From contig JAFXKT010000002.1 in the NCBI GenBank assembly GCA_017531585.1, forward strand, positions 258,203-322,202: 64,000 bases of DNA. The letters run 5' to 3'. The position numbers and the translations under genes were made by a program. The notes beneath the pieces were generated by a model. That model made no database searches and was not told the DNA's origin. It saw only the letters and a program-made list of their open reading frames with translations. The first letter of the stretch is position 1, and the number at the start of each line of letters is the position of its first letter. Below are positions 34,253 to 43,102 of this stretch, piece after piece. The DNA comes from Candidatus Saccharimonadota bacterium. GTDB lineage: Bacteria; Patescibacteriota; Saccharimonadia; Saccharimonadales; Saccharimonadaceae.

Positions 34253-35944
34253 ATGGAGCTGTCCACACTTATCCCGATCATTATCGGCGTAGTTATCGCA
34301 ATCGTAGTTATCGTTCTGCTGTTCGCAATGATCAAAACAGCAAACGCTAACGAGGCCCTTGTTGTCTCCGGCGTAGGAGCAACCGACAAAAACGGCAATC
34401 CCACAATCAAGACTGCAGGCGGCAGAGTCGTTATTCCTTTCATTCAGAAAGCGAAATACTTCGACCTCTGTGTTCGTACTGCGAAAGTCACCAGTGACGT
34501 TACCAAGACTCAAACTGGTGTGCCGATTCAGATAGACTGAGCTGTCGCGTACAGCCCGGATACATCCAGCGAAGATAGCCTTCAAAAAGCAGTCAGAAAC
34601 TTTCTCGACAAGGACGAGGAAGCGCTTAAGCGCGTAATTCTCGACGTCGTTTCTGGTGGTGTTCGTGCCGTTATCGCAAAGATGACACCAGAAGAAGTCA
34701 TGAACGGAAAAGACAAGCTCGACGATCAGGTAAAAGATTCTATTGCTGCTCAGATGAAAGATTTGGGCTTTAATGCAATTCTTTCCATTCATGAAGTCGA
34801 GGATGCTCGTGACGGAACGTATTACCGCGACCTCGCAGCAAAAGACCGCGAGACCATTCATATGAATGCGGAAAACATCGCAGCAGAAGCCGCGCAGTCC
34901 ATGCGCGAAAAGCGCGCACAGACCGACCTCGCCGCACAGCAGGCCGAGCTCGACGCGCAGGTCGCAATCGCAGAGCGACAGCGTGATACTGACGTCAAGA
35001 AAGCTCAGTTCCAAGCCGAAACCGCCAGAGAACAAGCTAAGTCCGAAATGGCTGGCGAGCTCGAACAGCAGGCTATCAACCAGGAACTCGAACAGAAGAA
35101 GGGTGCCGTTGCCGTAATGCAAGCCGAACAGGCAAACCTTGCCGCACTAAAACAGCAGGAAGTTGCTGTCACCCAGGCCGAAACCGCAAAGAAAACTTCT
35201 ATTATCGACGCTCAGGCAGAAGCAGCTCGCAAGAAAGAGCAGGCAACTGGTGAAGCCGAAGCACAGAAAGTTTCTGCAGCAGGTCAGGCTGAAGCCAAAA
35301 AGCTCAGCGCCGCCGGCGAAGCCGAAGCTGCCGCAATTCGTAAAACCAAGGAAGCAACCGCTACTGCCGAAGCTCGCAAGACCGAGGCAGAAGGTGCTGC
35401 AACTGCTCGCAAGACCGAAGCCGAAGCCGAAGCTGCCGCTATTAAGGTAAAAGCAGAAGCCGACGCAACCTCTATTCGTGCAACCGGCGAAGCCGAAGCT
35501 GCCGCTATTGCCGCCAAAGGTAAAGCAGAAGCTGAAGCTATCGAAGCAAAGGGTAAGGCCGAAGCTGAAGCTGCAAGAGCTCTCTCTGATGCTCAGGCAG
35601 CCAACGACAAGGTTAACTTCGAACTCAAGAAAATCGAAATCGAACAGTCTACCCGAGTACAGATTGCAACCAACGTTGCGACCGTCATGGCCGAAGTCGG
35701 CAAAAACGCCAAGTTCTACGATTTTGGCGGCGGTAGCAAAACTGAAGGCGGCGGAGATCTCCTTACAAGTGTCATTGGCCGCATCCCTCAGCTCTTTGCT
35801 CAGGCAGATGCACAGAATCAGGCCCTCAACGAAGAAGCCCTTACTGAAACCGTAAAGAAGCTCGTCGGCGCAATTGCTGACCCTATCAAGAGTAGCGGAA
35901 GCGTAGATGACACCAAAGCAATCCAGGACACACCTGAAACATAA
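34253..35944 (+). CDS. Flotillin-like SPFH protein with in-frame TGA at codon 96
   Basis: If the TGA at 34538-34540 is read through, one frame gives 563 codons: a membrane segment (about 5-27), an SPFH domain (about 30-190), and a long Ala/Glu/Lys-rich coiled coil with many EAEA-type repeats, the order of flotillins, which organise membrane domains. The frame and the SPFH homology continue directly across the TGA (GVPIQID-stop-AVAYSPDTSSEDSLQ), with no shift. A 5-bp hairpin GCTGT-CGCGT-ACAGC starts at the next base. No ribosome site precedes the first downstream ATG (34682). TGA is a normal stop elsewhere, so this is a nonsense mutation, a sequence error, or read-through. Orphan-class codon use and private promoter and terminator. 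Confidence 0.75.
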
Positions 35945-35975
35945 ACTCTTAGGCTCAATAAAACTCACAAAAGGC

Positions 35976-36006
35976 AAAAATCCCCCGATCGCTCGGGGGA
36001 TTTTCT
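35976..36006. terminator. Bidirectional hairpin terminator
   Basis: TCCCCCGA / TCGGGGGA stem flanked by A-run and T-run between convergent genes. Confidence 0.9.
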
Positions 36007-36018
36007 GATATTAAAGTC

Positions 36019-37365
36019 TTATTTCTTATCGCTTGGCAATGGATGAGCTAGAGCCATCTTGCGAACTTCTTCGCGAAGCCTGCCATCAGTAACAGCATCC
36101 TGTCTCTTATCCTTGCAGATGTCTACAACCTGCTTCATCCAATCAGCAATCTGAACCATATCCTTCTCGTTCAAGCCGCGAGAAGTAATCGCTGGCGTAC
36201 CAAGGCGAACACCAGAAGGCGTAAAGCGAGGCATCGTATCGTTTGGAATTGCGTTTGCGTTCAAAGTTAAACCAATGCGATCAAGCGCACGCTCATAAGT
36301 CTTACCGTCAACGCCAAAGGAAGACATAATATCGACCAAGATTAGATGGTTTTCCGTGCCATCACCAACAAGCTTGAATCCACGCTCTTTTAGAGCCTCA
36401 GTCAAAGCCTTGGCGTTCTTCACAATATTCTTAGCATATTCCTTAAACTCTGGCTGCTCAGCTTCGTACAAAGCAACTGCTTTAGCCGCAACAACATGCA
36501 TCAATGGGCCACCCTGAGTACCAGGGAAGACAGAGCGATCAATAAGAGTAGGAATATTCTCGATCGTATGTTCAGGCTTCTTGAGCGGGTTAGTAACCTT
36601 ACCCCTGGAAAGAATCATACCGCCGCGTGGACCACGAAGCGTCTTGTGGGTCGTAGTTGTCATAACATTAAAACCAAAATCTAGTGGATTTGGATGCACG
36701 CCACCAGCAATCAAACCAGCAACGTGAGCCATATCTGCCATAAGCAAAGCATCAGGACAGAACTCGTCACGAATCTTTACAACGCGCTCAAAATCAGGAA
36801 TCTTCATAAAGGCAGAATAGCCAATCAAGATAATCTTTGGCTGATATTCCTTAACCTTTGCCTCAATATCGTCGTAGTCCAAATCACCAGTCCCAGGATT
36901 TGTGCCATAGTTTACAAAGTTGTAAATCTGAGCACTTTGAGTAACCTTTGCGCCATGAGTTAAATGACCACCCTGCGCTAAATCCATGCCAAGGACAGTA
37001 TCGCCAGGCTGAAGCCATGCGTTATAAACTGCGTTGTTTGCCTGAGCGCCGCTATGTGGCTGAACGTTTGCATGATCAGCATGAAAAATCCTACGCGCAC
37101 GAGCAATTGCTAGACGCTCAATCTTATCAGTATTGTCCTGACCGCCGTAGTAGCGATAATCTTCCGTAGTAGCAAGAAGAGCCAAATCGTCATCGCCGTC
37201 TAGGCCAGCAAAATTTGGATAACCTTCAGAATATTTGTTCGTAAGTACAGAACCCATTGCTTCAAGAACTTCTGCTGAAACATAGTTCTCGCTAGGGATA
37301 AGTTCAAGCCCTTCGCTCTGGCGTTTTTGCTCAGATTTGATTAAGTTTAATACTTTCTCGTCCAT
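36019..37365 (-). CDS. glyA: Serine hydroxymethyltransferase
   Basis: 448 aa, slightly longer than the usual 415-430. This PLP enzyme interconverts serine and glycine and makes methylene-tetrahydrofolate, which feeds thymidylate synthesis. PSENYVS, VQPHSGAQAN, the PLP lysine in TTTTHKTLRGPRGG, and GTQGGPLMH are present. GGAGGT precedes the ATG. It is a single gene. Confidence 0.96.
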   Translation of the reverse strand: MDEKVLNLIKSEQKRQSEGLELIPSENYVSAEVLEAMGSVLTNKYSEGYPNFAGLDGDDDLALLATTEDYRYYGGQDNTDKIERLAIARARRIFHADHANVQPHSGAQANNAVYNAWLQPGDTVLGMDLAQGGHLTHGAKVTQSAQIYNFVNYGTNPGTGDLDYDDIEAKVKEYQPKIILIGYSAFMKIPDFERVVKIRDEFCPDALLMADMAHVAGLIAGGVHPNPLDFGFNVMTTTTHKTLRGPRGGMILSRGKVTNPLKKPEHTIENIPTLIDRSVFPGTQGGPLMHVVAAKAVALYEAEQPEFKEYAKNIVKNAKALTEALKERGFKLVGDGTENHLILVDIMSSFGVDGKTYERALDRIGLTLNANAIPNDTMPRFTPSGVRLGTPAITSRGLNEKDMVQIADWMKQVVDICKDKRQDAVTDGRLREEVRKMALAHPLPSDKK

Positions 37366-37498
37366 ATAACCTCCGTTGAAACTGCAAAAATATGCATAAT
37401 GTTAGTAATAAACTTTTTGCGAAAAGCTATTCTATTCCATGAGGTCATTATAGCATGCAAGAGAAGAAATATAGCGTTTTATAAAAAACAATAGCATC

Positions 37499-37568
37499 TT
37501 GATTTTTTAGCCCAAATCTGGTATAATATAGATACGACTGTCACATATACACTATAGGAGGTGATCAT
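37499..37568 (+). promoter_or_regulatory. Promoter of the 37569 gene
   Basis: TTGATT at 37499 and TATAAT at 37522 (17-bp spacer). The leader ends in TAGGAGGTGATCAT next to the ATG, a long anti-16S match. Confidence 0.85.
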
Positions 37569-38039
37569 ATGACAATGACAGTAGCAATCCTTTGGCTTGG
37601 CGTAGCAATCGAAGCGCTTACTCTAGCCAAAGTTTTACAGGGGAACTCATATTATTCGCCCGAAGAATTCGCTTATTCTACGCCCAAAATAGACCCCACT
37701 TATGCAGATTCCTGTCAGGCCATGGAGGTTCCGGATAACATTATGCTTATCGGACCCTACGGTGGACCTCCTGGTGGTGGACCTCCTGGTGGTGGACCTC
37801 CTCCTGGCGCACCTGGCGGACCTCCTCCTGGAGGACCTTGGGGCGGCTCAAATGGTTTCGGTAACTACGGAGGCTATTGGGGAGGTTTCGGCGGCTATGG
37901 CTACGGCATGGGCCCATGGGGCCCCAACGGCCTTACTCCTGGCGGAGAACAGAAGGGCGGCAAAGTCGCTCATCCTCCAAAAGTAAAGAGAAGCGCCTGG
38001 ACCCGCTTCATGGAAAATCTCGACAGATTCTTCAAGTAA
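37569..38039 (+). CDS. Gly/Pro-rich low-complexity protein
   Basis: 156 aa, family unknown. A short hydrophobic N-terminus (about 3-22) could be a signal or anchor. The middle (about 63-125) is built of GGPPGGGPP blocks followed by Gly/Tyr/Trp-rich repeats (GYWGGFGGYGYG). A basic C-terminal tail ends the protein. Such sequences form flexible or adhesive surface layers. The cut-off gene at 63864 is also Gly/Tyr/Trp-rich. Orphan-class unit with private promoter and terminator. Confidence 0.72.
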   Translation: MTMTVAILWLGVAIEALTLAKVLQGNSYYSPEEFAYSTPKIDPTYADSCQAMEVPDNIMLIGPYGGPPGGGPPGGGPPPGAPGGPPPGGPWGGSNGFGNYGGYWGGFGGYGYGMGPWGPNGLTPGGEQKGGKVAHPPKVKRSAWTRFMENLDRFFK

Positions 38040-38057
38040 CAACCGAGTTCCTACTAC

Positions 38058-38092
38058 AAAAAATCCTGCAAGTTCGCTTGCGGGATTTTTCA
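38058..38092. terminator. Bidirectional hairpin terminator
   Basis: AAAAAATCCTGCAAG-TTCG-CTTGCGGGATTTTT, stable tetraloop hairpin between convergent genes. Confidence 0.9.
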
Positions 38093-38099
38093 TTCTTTA

Positions 38100-39131
38100 C
38101 TAAAGATTCTTCATTAGCTCTTCAGCATATTCTAACGTCATGCCTTTTGCTGTAGAAAGACGACCCTCCTTCAAATGCACGAAGTTAGCAAACATTATAG
38201 ATATACCACCGCAATAGCTTAGACAATTAGAATTATTAATCCAATCATCAAGTTCTTCATCAGAAATATCATCAACGCTCATTCTGGCTGTATCTGTAAT
38301 ATTAATACTTTGAAGAACCTTGCCTTTTTCGGCTAGAAGTATCGCATTTCCAGTATAGGCATAGACTTCTTCCGAGCCACGCATTTGTTTTAGCAACTCG
38401 CGCGCGGCATCCTTGTCCTTTGGTTTACCATACATTTTTCCATCAAAGACAATATTTTGATCAGCCGCAACAATCAGGCGACGGCCACGAGTCTTTGTTT
38501 TAGATAAGACAACCTGTGCCTTGCGCATGGATATTTCCGCCAATTGATCGCTGAAAGACTTAGAATTATCCGGCGTCTCATCAGCATCACTAACCATAAC
38601 CTCAAAAGGAATATCAGCATCGATCATTTGCTGTTTGCGCACGGCGGACTTTGAAGCCAAAATTACGCGCGGAAAATTCTTCACAATCTCCGTAAATGGT
38701 TCTACTAAGTCACTCGGCTTATCGTAAAAGATAACCTTGGTTGCAATATTTGCCATCGTAGTAGAGATATCACTACCTTTTTTCGCGATAACATATACCG
38801 GTTTTCCAGCAGCATAGCAAAAGCCGCCGTTCATACCAAGACCAACACCTTTTTCACTAAACTCAATAATATTACAGTCACACTGAAGCATTGCAGGGAA
38901 AGCAAAATCTTTCATCAAGGTCTTTCCTTCTGGAATTTCCGCCTGGCCCCATTTCTCAACATCACGAGCCATTACAGTAATAGTAATGCCAGCCTTATTT
39001 AAAGCTTTCTCTATCGCCTCAAGTTTAGTTTTATCCTGGTCGCCATCATGAAATTTTAGAGCAAAGAAAGAATGAAGCGTTCCTGGCTTCCTTTCTTTAG
39101 AAATCTTTACTGGTTTAGCAATATCCGCCAC
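38100..39131 (-). CDS. Fusion: deoxyribosyltransferase-like domain + Maf nucleotide pyrophosphatase
   Basis: 343 aa. The N-terminal half (about 15-145) looks like a nucleoside 2-deoxyribosyltransferase or nucleotide N-glycosidase fold (LEAIEKALNKAGI, LQCDCNIIEFSEKGVGLGMN, GKPVYVIAKKGSD). The C-terminal half (about 150-343) is Maf-like: VILASKSAVRKQQMIDADIPFEVMVSDADE, VAADQNIVFDGKMYGKPKDKDAA, YTGNAIL. Both folds clean up abnormal nucleotides, so the fusion suggests a two-step sanitiser. It starts with GTG and a GGGGT sequence upstream. Confidence 0.75.
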   Translation of the reverse strand: MADIAKPVKISKERKPGTLHSFFALKFHDGDQDKTKLEAIEKALNKAGITITVMARDVEKWGQAEIPEGKTLMKDFAFPAMLQCDCNIIEFSEKGVGLGMNGGFCYAAGKPVYVIAKKGSDISTTMANIATKVIFYDKPSDLVEPFTEIVKNFPRVILASKSAVRKQQMIDADIPFEVMVSDADETPDNSKSFSDQLAEISMRKAQVVLSKTKTRGRRLIVAADQNIVFDGKMYGKPKDKDAARELLKQMRGSEEVYAYTGNAILLAEKGKVLQSINITDTARMSVDDISDEELDDWINNSNCLSYCGGISIMFANFVHLKEGRLSTAKGMTLEYAEELMKNL

Positions 39132-39230
39132 AAATAACCCCTGTTATATTTGATTAAACTATAGCACGAAAAAAGCCAAATTACTTATGCGATATAATAA
39201 AAAGCAGAAACACGATACAAGGAAGAAATA

Positions 39231-39692
39231 ATGGAAAATCAAGCAGGTAATCCTATAACGCCTGAGACAAACGACACGACAAACACTGAAACTCAGCAAT
39301 TAAATAATCCGGCCAACACCCAGACATCAACCCCAATTACAAATATCACAAACACCAGCAAAACTATTGTTAATCCAACTATACCGATAGTAGAACCCAA
39401 AATGGACGGCTACAGCAAATACGCTATCACATCGCTCGTAATCGCTTTAATTCCTGTAGTACTTTTTCTCTATTGCTATGTGACCTCAGGTGGAAGCACA
39501 AATGAAGGCGGCGCAGGTGCAGTCTGGTGGATGGTAATCTTCTATTATTGGACACTAGGCATCCCGCTAGCAATCGCATCTATAGTACTTGCCATCATGG
39601 GGCTAAAGTCGAAATATTATTGGGCATCTATTGTTAGCCTATCAATTAAAGTCTTATTGCTTGTCATAATTATTCTTCCTAGATTCTTCTAA
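39231..39692 (+). CDS. Small membrane protein with polar N-terminus
   Basis: 153 aa. The first 62 residues are rich in Asn, Thr and Pro. Four membrane segments may follow (about 65-86, 95-112, 113-132, 134-152), resembling DUF4190-type proteins. Function unknown. TATAAT and an AAGGAAG sequence lie upstream. Confidence 0.6.
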   Translation: MENQAGNPITPETNDTTNTETQQLNNPANTQTSTPITNITNTSKTIVNPTIPIVEPKMDGYSKYAITSLVIALIPVVLFLYCYVTSGGSTNEGGAGAVWWMVIFYYWTLGIPLAIASIVLAIMGLKSKYYWASIVSLSIKVLLLVIIILPRFF

Positions 39693-39960
39693 ATTGCTCG
39701 GAAGACGATTTTCTTCTTGCGCAGCACGATCATTCATCGAGCAAGCACGAAAAAACGCCCAGATAAACAACAATAACACCAAGTTTTTTTGAGAGTTAAA
39801 ATTCGTCAGATTGATGTATTCTTCTTTCGAAGCGCGATTAATTCCTGAGTTTTTCAGAAAGGAAAAATTGCCTAGATAGGTATTTTCTTCTTGCGCAGCG
39901 CGATTACCCATCGAGCAAGCAAGAAAAAATGCCTAGATAGGCAATTTTAACTTCTGAAAA
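39693..39960 (-). repeat. Degenerate repeat region downstream of tRNA-Phe
   Basis: Three imperfect copies of a unit containing TTCTTCTTGCGCAGC[A/G]CGAT lie at about 39711, 39822 and 39882. Copies 1 and 3 also share CATCGAGCAAGCA followed by GAAAAAA and GCC[C/T]AGATA. TTGCCTAGATAGGCAA (39936-39951) is a palindrome that serves as tRNA-Phe terminator on the reverse strand. In one reverse frame all copies read as [N/D]RA-EE-N, so a decayed repeat gene is possible. Confidence 0.6.
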
Positions 39961-40037
39961 TGGTGGTCACGGCTGGACTTGAACCAGCGACACGCGGCTC
40001 TTCAGGCCGCTGCTCTACCAACTGAGCTACATGACCA
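39961..40037 (-). tRNA. tRNA-Phe (anticodon GAA)
   Basis: 77 nt with encoded CCA. Acceptor TGGTCAT pairs with GTGACCA. The anticodon stem GCGGC/GCCGC holds loop CTGAAGA, anticodon GAA. T-arm GCTGGTTCAAGTCCAGC. Confidence 0.95.
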
Positions 40038-40083
40038 ACTCAATAGTTAAACTTTATCACATATTCCCCCCGAACGCAAACAA

Positions 40084-40188
40084 TTAGTTACCTACTAGTC
40101 CAAGACCAAAAGTAACAACCAAATCGATTAACTCAAAAACAACCTTCCAAAGTTTCTTTCCAAAGCTAATCTTTTCTTTTTCTGCCAT
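40084..40188 (-). CDS. Small protein, 34 aa, hydrophobic C-terminus
   Basis: The reverse strand encodes 34 residues: a basic start (MAEKEKISFGKKLWK) and a hydrophobic end (VVFELIDLVVTFGLGLVGN). A TATAAT box lies eight bases before the ATG, which fits the leaderless pattern of this window. The amphipathic N-terminus plus short hydrophobic helix suggests a membrane peptide. It is divergent from hisS. Confidence 0.5.
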   Translation of the reverse strand: MAEKEKISFGKKLWKVVFELIDLVVTFGLGLVGN

Positions 40189-40269
40189 TCACTAACATTA
40201 TAGAATATTTTGACGTATTTATAAAAATATTGCCTAACAACAGATAAGATAAGATGGTATAATAGAATC

Positions 40270-41568
40270 ATGAAAAAATTCAATACGTCGCCACTATCTG
40301 GCATGCAAGAACTCCTACCAACTGAGCAGGTCGTTTTTGACAAGCTCAAACAACAAATTAGCGACGTATACCATCATTACGGCTTCCAAAGTATCGAAAC
40401 CCCACTTATCGACCGTACAGAAATTCTTTTCGCTAAGGCTGGCGGCGACACAGAGAAGCAAATCTATCGCGTCATGAAGACTGCCGAAACTGCAGATTCC
40501 GCCGATCAGGCTCTTCGCTTCGACCATACCGTGCCTCTAGCTCGCTACGTAGTAGAGCACAATAACGATCTAGCTTTTCCATTCAGCGTCACTCAGATCA
40601 ACCGCAACTTCCGTGGCGAACGCGCCCAGCGTGGTCGTTTCCGCGAATTCTACCAGTGCGATGCAGATATTATTGGTCGCGACAGCCTTCCAATTGCCTA
40701 CGACGCACAGGTTATTTCCTGCATTTACGAAGCACTCAAGGCTTTCAAGCTTCCAAACATGCAAGTTCGCATCAGCAACCGCAAGGTTCTTTCTGGCTTC
40801 CTTAGCGCCCTAGAGCTCGAAACAAAGAATGCCGAGATCGCAGAGATTATCGACCACATCGAAAAAGTTCCACTAGACGTTACTAGAGAAAAGCTAGCCA
40901 AACTAGGTGTCGACTCCGATAAAGTCGAGAAAATCATCAAGTTCACAGACATTAAGGGCGATTACGAAACTGTCGAGAAAGCTCTCACCGAACTTCTTGG
41001 CGACACTTCAGCTATCGCAGAAGGTCTAAGCGAACTCAAAACCGTATTTGACCTCCTAAACGCACAGGAAAGCCTAGACGACGTCATTATCGATCTCATG
41101 ATTATCCGTGGCCTAGATTACTACACTGGCACCGTCTTCGAAACTTTCATTACCGATCACCGCGAACTCGGCTCAATCTCAAGTGGCGGCCGCTACGACA
41201 ACCTTGCCAGCAACTTCTCGAACCAATCCTTCCCAGGTGTTGGCGGAAGCATCGGCCTAACTCGCCTCTTCTTCGTCTTGAAAGAATGCGGCCTTATCAA
41301 CATCAACGAAGAGAAGAACCCAGTAGATTACTGCCTCTTGCCACTTAGTGAGAACGAATACAAATTCACTATGGCAACCGCAGCAAAGCTACGCGAACAG
41401 GGGAGCACCGTAGATATCGACTTCGAAACCAGAAAGCTTGGCTCACGCATGAATCGCGCTGCGAAGATCGCAGAATACGCCATCGTTATCGGCGACAGCG
41501 AAGCTGCATCTGGCAAGCTCGAAGCCAAGAATCTAAAAACCGGCGAAAAGATCGAGATTAATCTCTAA
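40270..41568 (+). CDS. hisS: Histidyl-tRNA synthetase
   Basis: 432 aa, normal length. Class II motifs: motif 2 FRGERAQRGRFREFYQCD, the His-specific RGLDYYTGTVFE, and motif 3 region GGRYDNLASNF and GGSIGLTRLF. The C-terminal anticodon-binding domain is complete. TATAAT ends six bases before the ATG (leaderless). Confidence 0.96.
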   Translation: MKKFNTSPLSGMQELLPTEQVVFDKLKQQISDVYHHYGFQSIETPLIDRTEILFAKAGGDTEKQIYRVMKTAETADSADQALRFDHTVPLARYVVEHNNDLAFPFSVTQINRNFRGERAQRGRFREFYQCDADIIGRDSLPIAYDAQVISCIYEALKAFKLPNMQVRISNRKVLSGFLSALELETKNAEIAEIIDHIEKVPLDVTREKLAKLGVDSDKVEKIIKFTDIKGDYETVEKALTELLGDTSAIAEGLSELKTVFDLLNAQESLDDVIIDLMIIRGLDYYTGTVFETFITDHRELGSISSGGRYDNLASNFSNQSFPGVGGSIGLTRLFFVLKECGLININEEKNPVDYCLLPLSENEYKFTMATAAKLREQGSTVDIDFETRKLGSRMNRAAKIAEYAIVIGDSEAASGKLEAKNLKTGEKIEINL

Positions 41569-41569
41569 A

Positions 41570-41602
41570 AACAAGAGTCGTCCATAAAAGGGCGCTCTTT
41601 TA
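41570..41602 (+). terminator. Terminator of hisS
   Basis: AAGAG-CG-CC / GG-CG-CTCTT imperfect stem around ATAAAA, then TTTTAC. Confidence 0.6.
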
Positions 41603-41608
41603 CATCTC

Positions 41609-41761
41609 TTGAAAAATAAGCATTTTGTTGTATAATAAAAGAACCTGTATCTCAATACTCTCGACTTTGGCGACGTAATCATTATGTCGGACCATACCGT
41701 CGTAATGAGCTTCAATGGCTTCCGCACCAAGAGGAACTTCGCAATCGCAGACACAATCTGA
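41609..41761 (+). pseudogene. Promoter plus short ORF: remnant of an orphan-class gene
   Basis: TTGAAA (41609) and TATAAT (41631, 16-bp spacer) form a promoter, and a perfect terminator follows at 41763. Between them the only ORF is 25 codons (41684-41761, starting MSDHTVVMSFNGF). The same frame is open and coding-like further up to the promoter (LDFGDVII...), but no start codon or Shine-Dalgarno exists. Codon use is orphan-class. It looks like a cassette that lost its 5' coding part, or else a small RNA. Confidence 0.5.
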
Positions 41762-41762
41762 C

Positions 41763-41792
41763 ACCCCCGCATTAAAAGCGGGGGTATTTTTT
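41763..41792 (+). terminator. Hairpin terminator
   Basis: ACCCCCGC / GCGGGGGT perfect 8-bp stem, then ATTTTTTG. Confidence 0.9.
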
Positions 41793-41873
41793 GTCAAAAA
41801 TCATAATAGCTTAACCACACTTTAAAATCTTTGTGCTAAACTAAAACCAAAGGGTTATTAGGAGTTATACAGA

Positions 41874-42485
41874 GTGGCACAATTATATTTCCGCTACGGC
41901 GCTATGGGCTGCGGCAAAACCATGCAGCTATTACAAGTAGCCTTCAATTACGAAGAGCGCGGCCAAAAAGTCTGCGTCATTAAGCCAGCAACAGATACCA
42001 AGAATGGCGATAAACTTTTGACTCGCATTGGGCCAGAGCGCGAAACCAACTTTACTTTCAAGAAACACGATAATATCTTTAATAAAATCAAGCACGAATA
42101 CCGCGATGTCGCCTGCGTCTTATGCGACGAATCCCAGTTTATGACCCCGAAACAAGCTGATCAGCTCATGAAGGTTGTCACCAAACTAGATATTCCAGTC
42201 ATGTGCTATGGTCTTAGGCTTAACTTCCGTCAACAAGATGGCGGCTTCGAAGGCGCAACCAGATTATTGCAAATCGCGCACAAAGTCGAAGAACTAAAAA
42301 CCATCTGCGATTGTGGTCGCAAAGCGACTATGAACACCCGCTGGCTCGACGGCAAACTTGTTGTTGATGGCCCAGATGTTCTCATTGATGGTACTAGCGA
42401 AATCGAATATCGTTCAATCTGTCCAAAATGTTTCTATAAATACCTAAGACGCGACGTCAAAAAATCTAAAAAGGAGAAGAAGTAA
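41874..42485 (+). CDS. tdk: Thymidine kinase (type II)
   Basis: 203 aa. It phosphorylates thymidine to dTMP for salvage. P-loop GAMGCGKTMQ (in FRYGAMGCGKTM), VLCDESQFM, YGLRLNFRQ, lid/zinc Cys CDCG and CPKC retained. It starts with GTG after AGGAG. First gene of a tdk-tmk-ung operon joined by TAATG overlaps, a compact thymine-supply and uracil-repair unit. Confidence 0.95.
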   Translation: MAQLYFRYGAMGCGKTMQLLQVAFNYEERGQKVCVIKPATDTKNGDKLLTRIGPERETNFTFKKHDNIFNKIKHEYRDVACVLCDESQFMTPKQADQLMKVVTKLDIPVMCYGLRLNFRQQDGGFEGATRLLQIAHKVEELKTICDCGRKATMNTRWLDGKLVVDGPDVLIDGTSEIEYRSICPKCFYKYLRRDVKKSKKEKK

Positions 42486-43102
42486 TGTTTATTGTTGTCG
42501 AAGGTCAAGACGCAACCGGCAAAGACACCCAGGCTGCCAAACTAAAGGAATATTTTGAAGCCCAGGGCAAAAAAGTCGTTACTTACTCCGAATCTGGCAC
42601 CACTAGCACCGATCCTTTCATAAAGGGCATCGCCGAATTAAACTACGGCAAAGATTATGGTATCGAACGCCGCACGCGCGCTTTGCTTTACCTTGTCAAT
42701 CGCTACGAACAATGGAAGAAGCTAGCCGAACCAACCCTCAAAGAAAACGGCGTCGTCATTATTACGCGCAACTGGTTCTCAACCCTCATCTATGAAGGCT
42801 ATATGCAGGGCGTCAGCCGTAGCTTTATCACGAAGATTCACAAACAGGTCATGCCTTCGCCATATTTTAACCCAGACAAAATCGTCATTTTGACCCTAGA
42901 CGAGAAAGAGCAGGCCAAACGTCTAGAAAGCCAGGGCAAAGTCCGCCAAGGCGAATTCTTTAAGTCTAAAGGTTATGAATTCCAGCACAAACTCAACCAA
43001 GCCTACCTTAAGGTTGCTAAAGAATTTGATATTCCAACTTTCGATACCAGCGGCACTATCGATGAAGTTTTTGAACGTCTAAAGAAATTCTGGCAAATCT
43101 AA
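42485..43102 (+). CDS. tmk: Thymidylate kinase
   Basis: 205 aa. Converts dTMP to dTDP with ATP. P-loop EGQDATGKDTQAAKL (Asp in place of the usual Gly-Ser pattern), TRNWFSTLIYEG in the DRY-like region, and a lid segment. It starts inside the tdk stop (TAATG), so translation is coupled. Confidence 0.88.
   Translation: MFIVVEGQDATGKDTQAAKLKEYFEAQGKKVVTYSESGTTSTDPFIKGIAELNYGKDYGIERRTRALLYLVNRYEQWKKLAEPTLKENGVVIITRNWFSTLIYEGYMQGVSRSFITKIHKQVMPSPYFNPDKIVILTLDEKEQAKRLESQGKVRQGEFFKSKGYEFQHKLNQAYLKVAKEFDIPTFDTSGTIDEVFERLKKFWQI

Noticed and set aside
34538-34540. Genome-wide recoding of UGA (Gly or Trp) suggested by the flotillin TGA
   Set aside because: dnaX, the ABC ATPase and the genes at 13516 and 23528 end in TGA at the expected length, so UGA is a stop here.
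34538-34560. Selenocysteine insertion at the flotillin TGA with a SECIS hairpin
   Set aside because: The hairpin is short and lacks recognisable SECIS features; flotillins are not selenoproteins and no sel genes are in the window.
34169-35977. Large reverse frames opposite the flotillin coiled coil
   Set aside because: Products of the biased Ala/Glu codons on the other strand; no promoter or ribosome site.
39654-39911. 85-aa reverse ORF over the repeats after tRNA-Phe
   Set aside because: No promoter or ribosome site; it overlaps the end of the 39231 gene. Kept only as a repeat region with a possible decayed gene.
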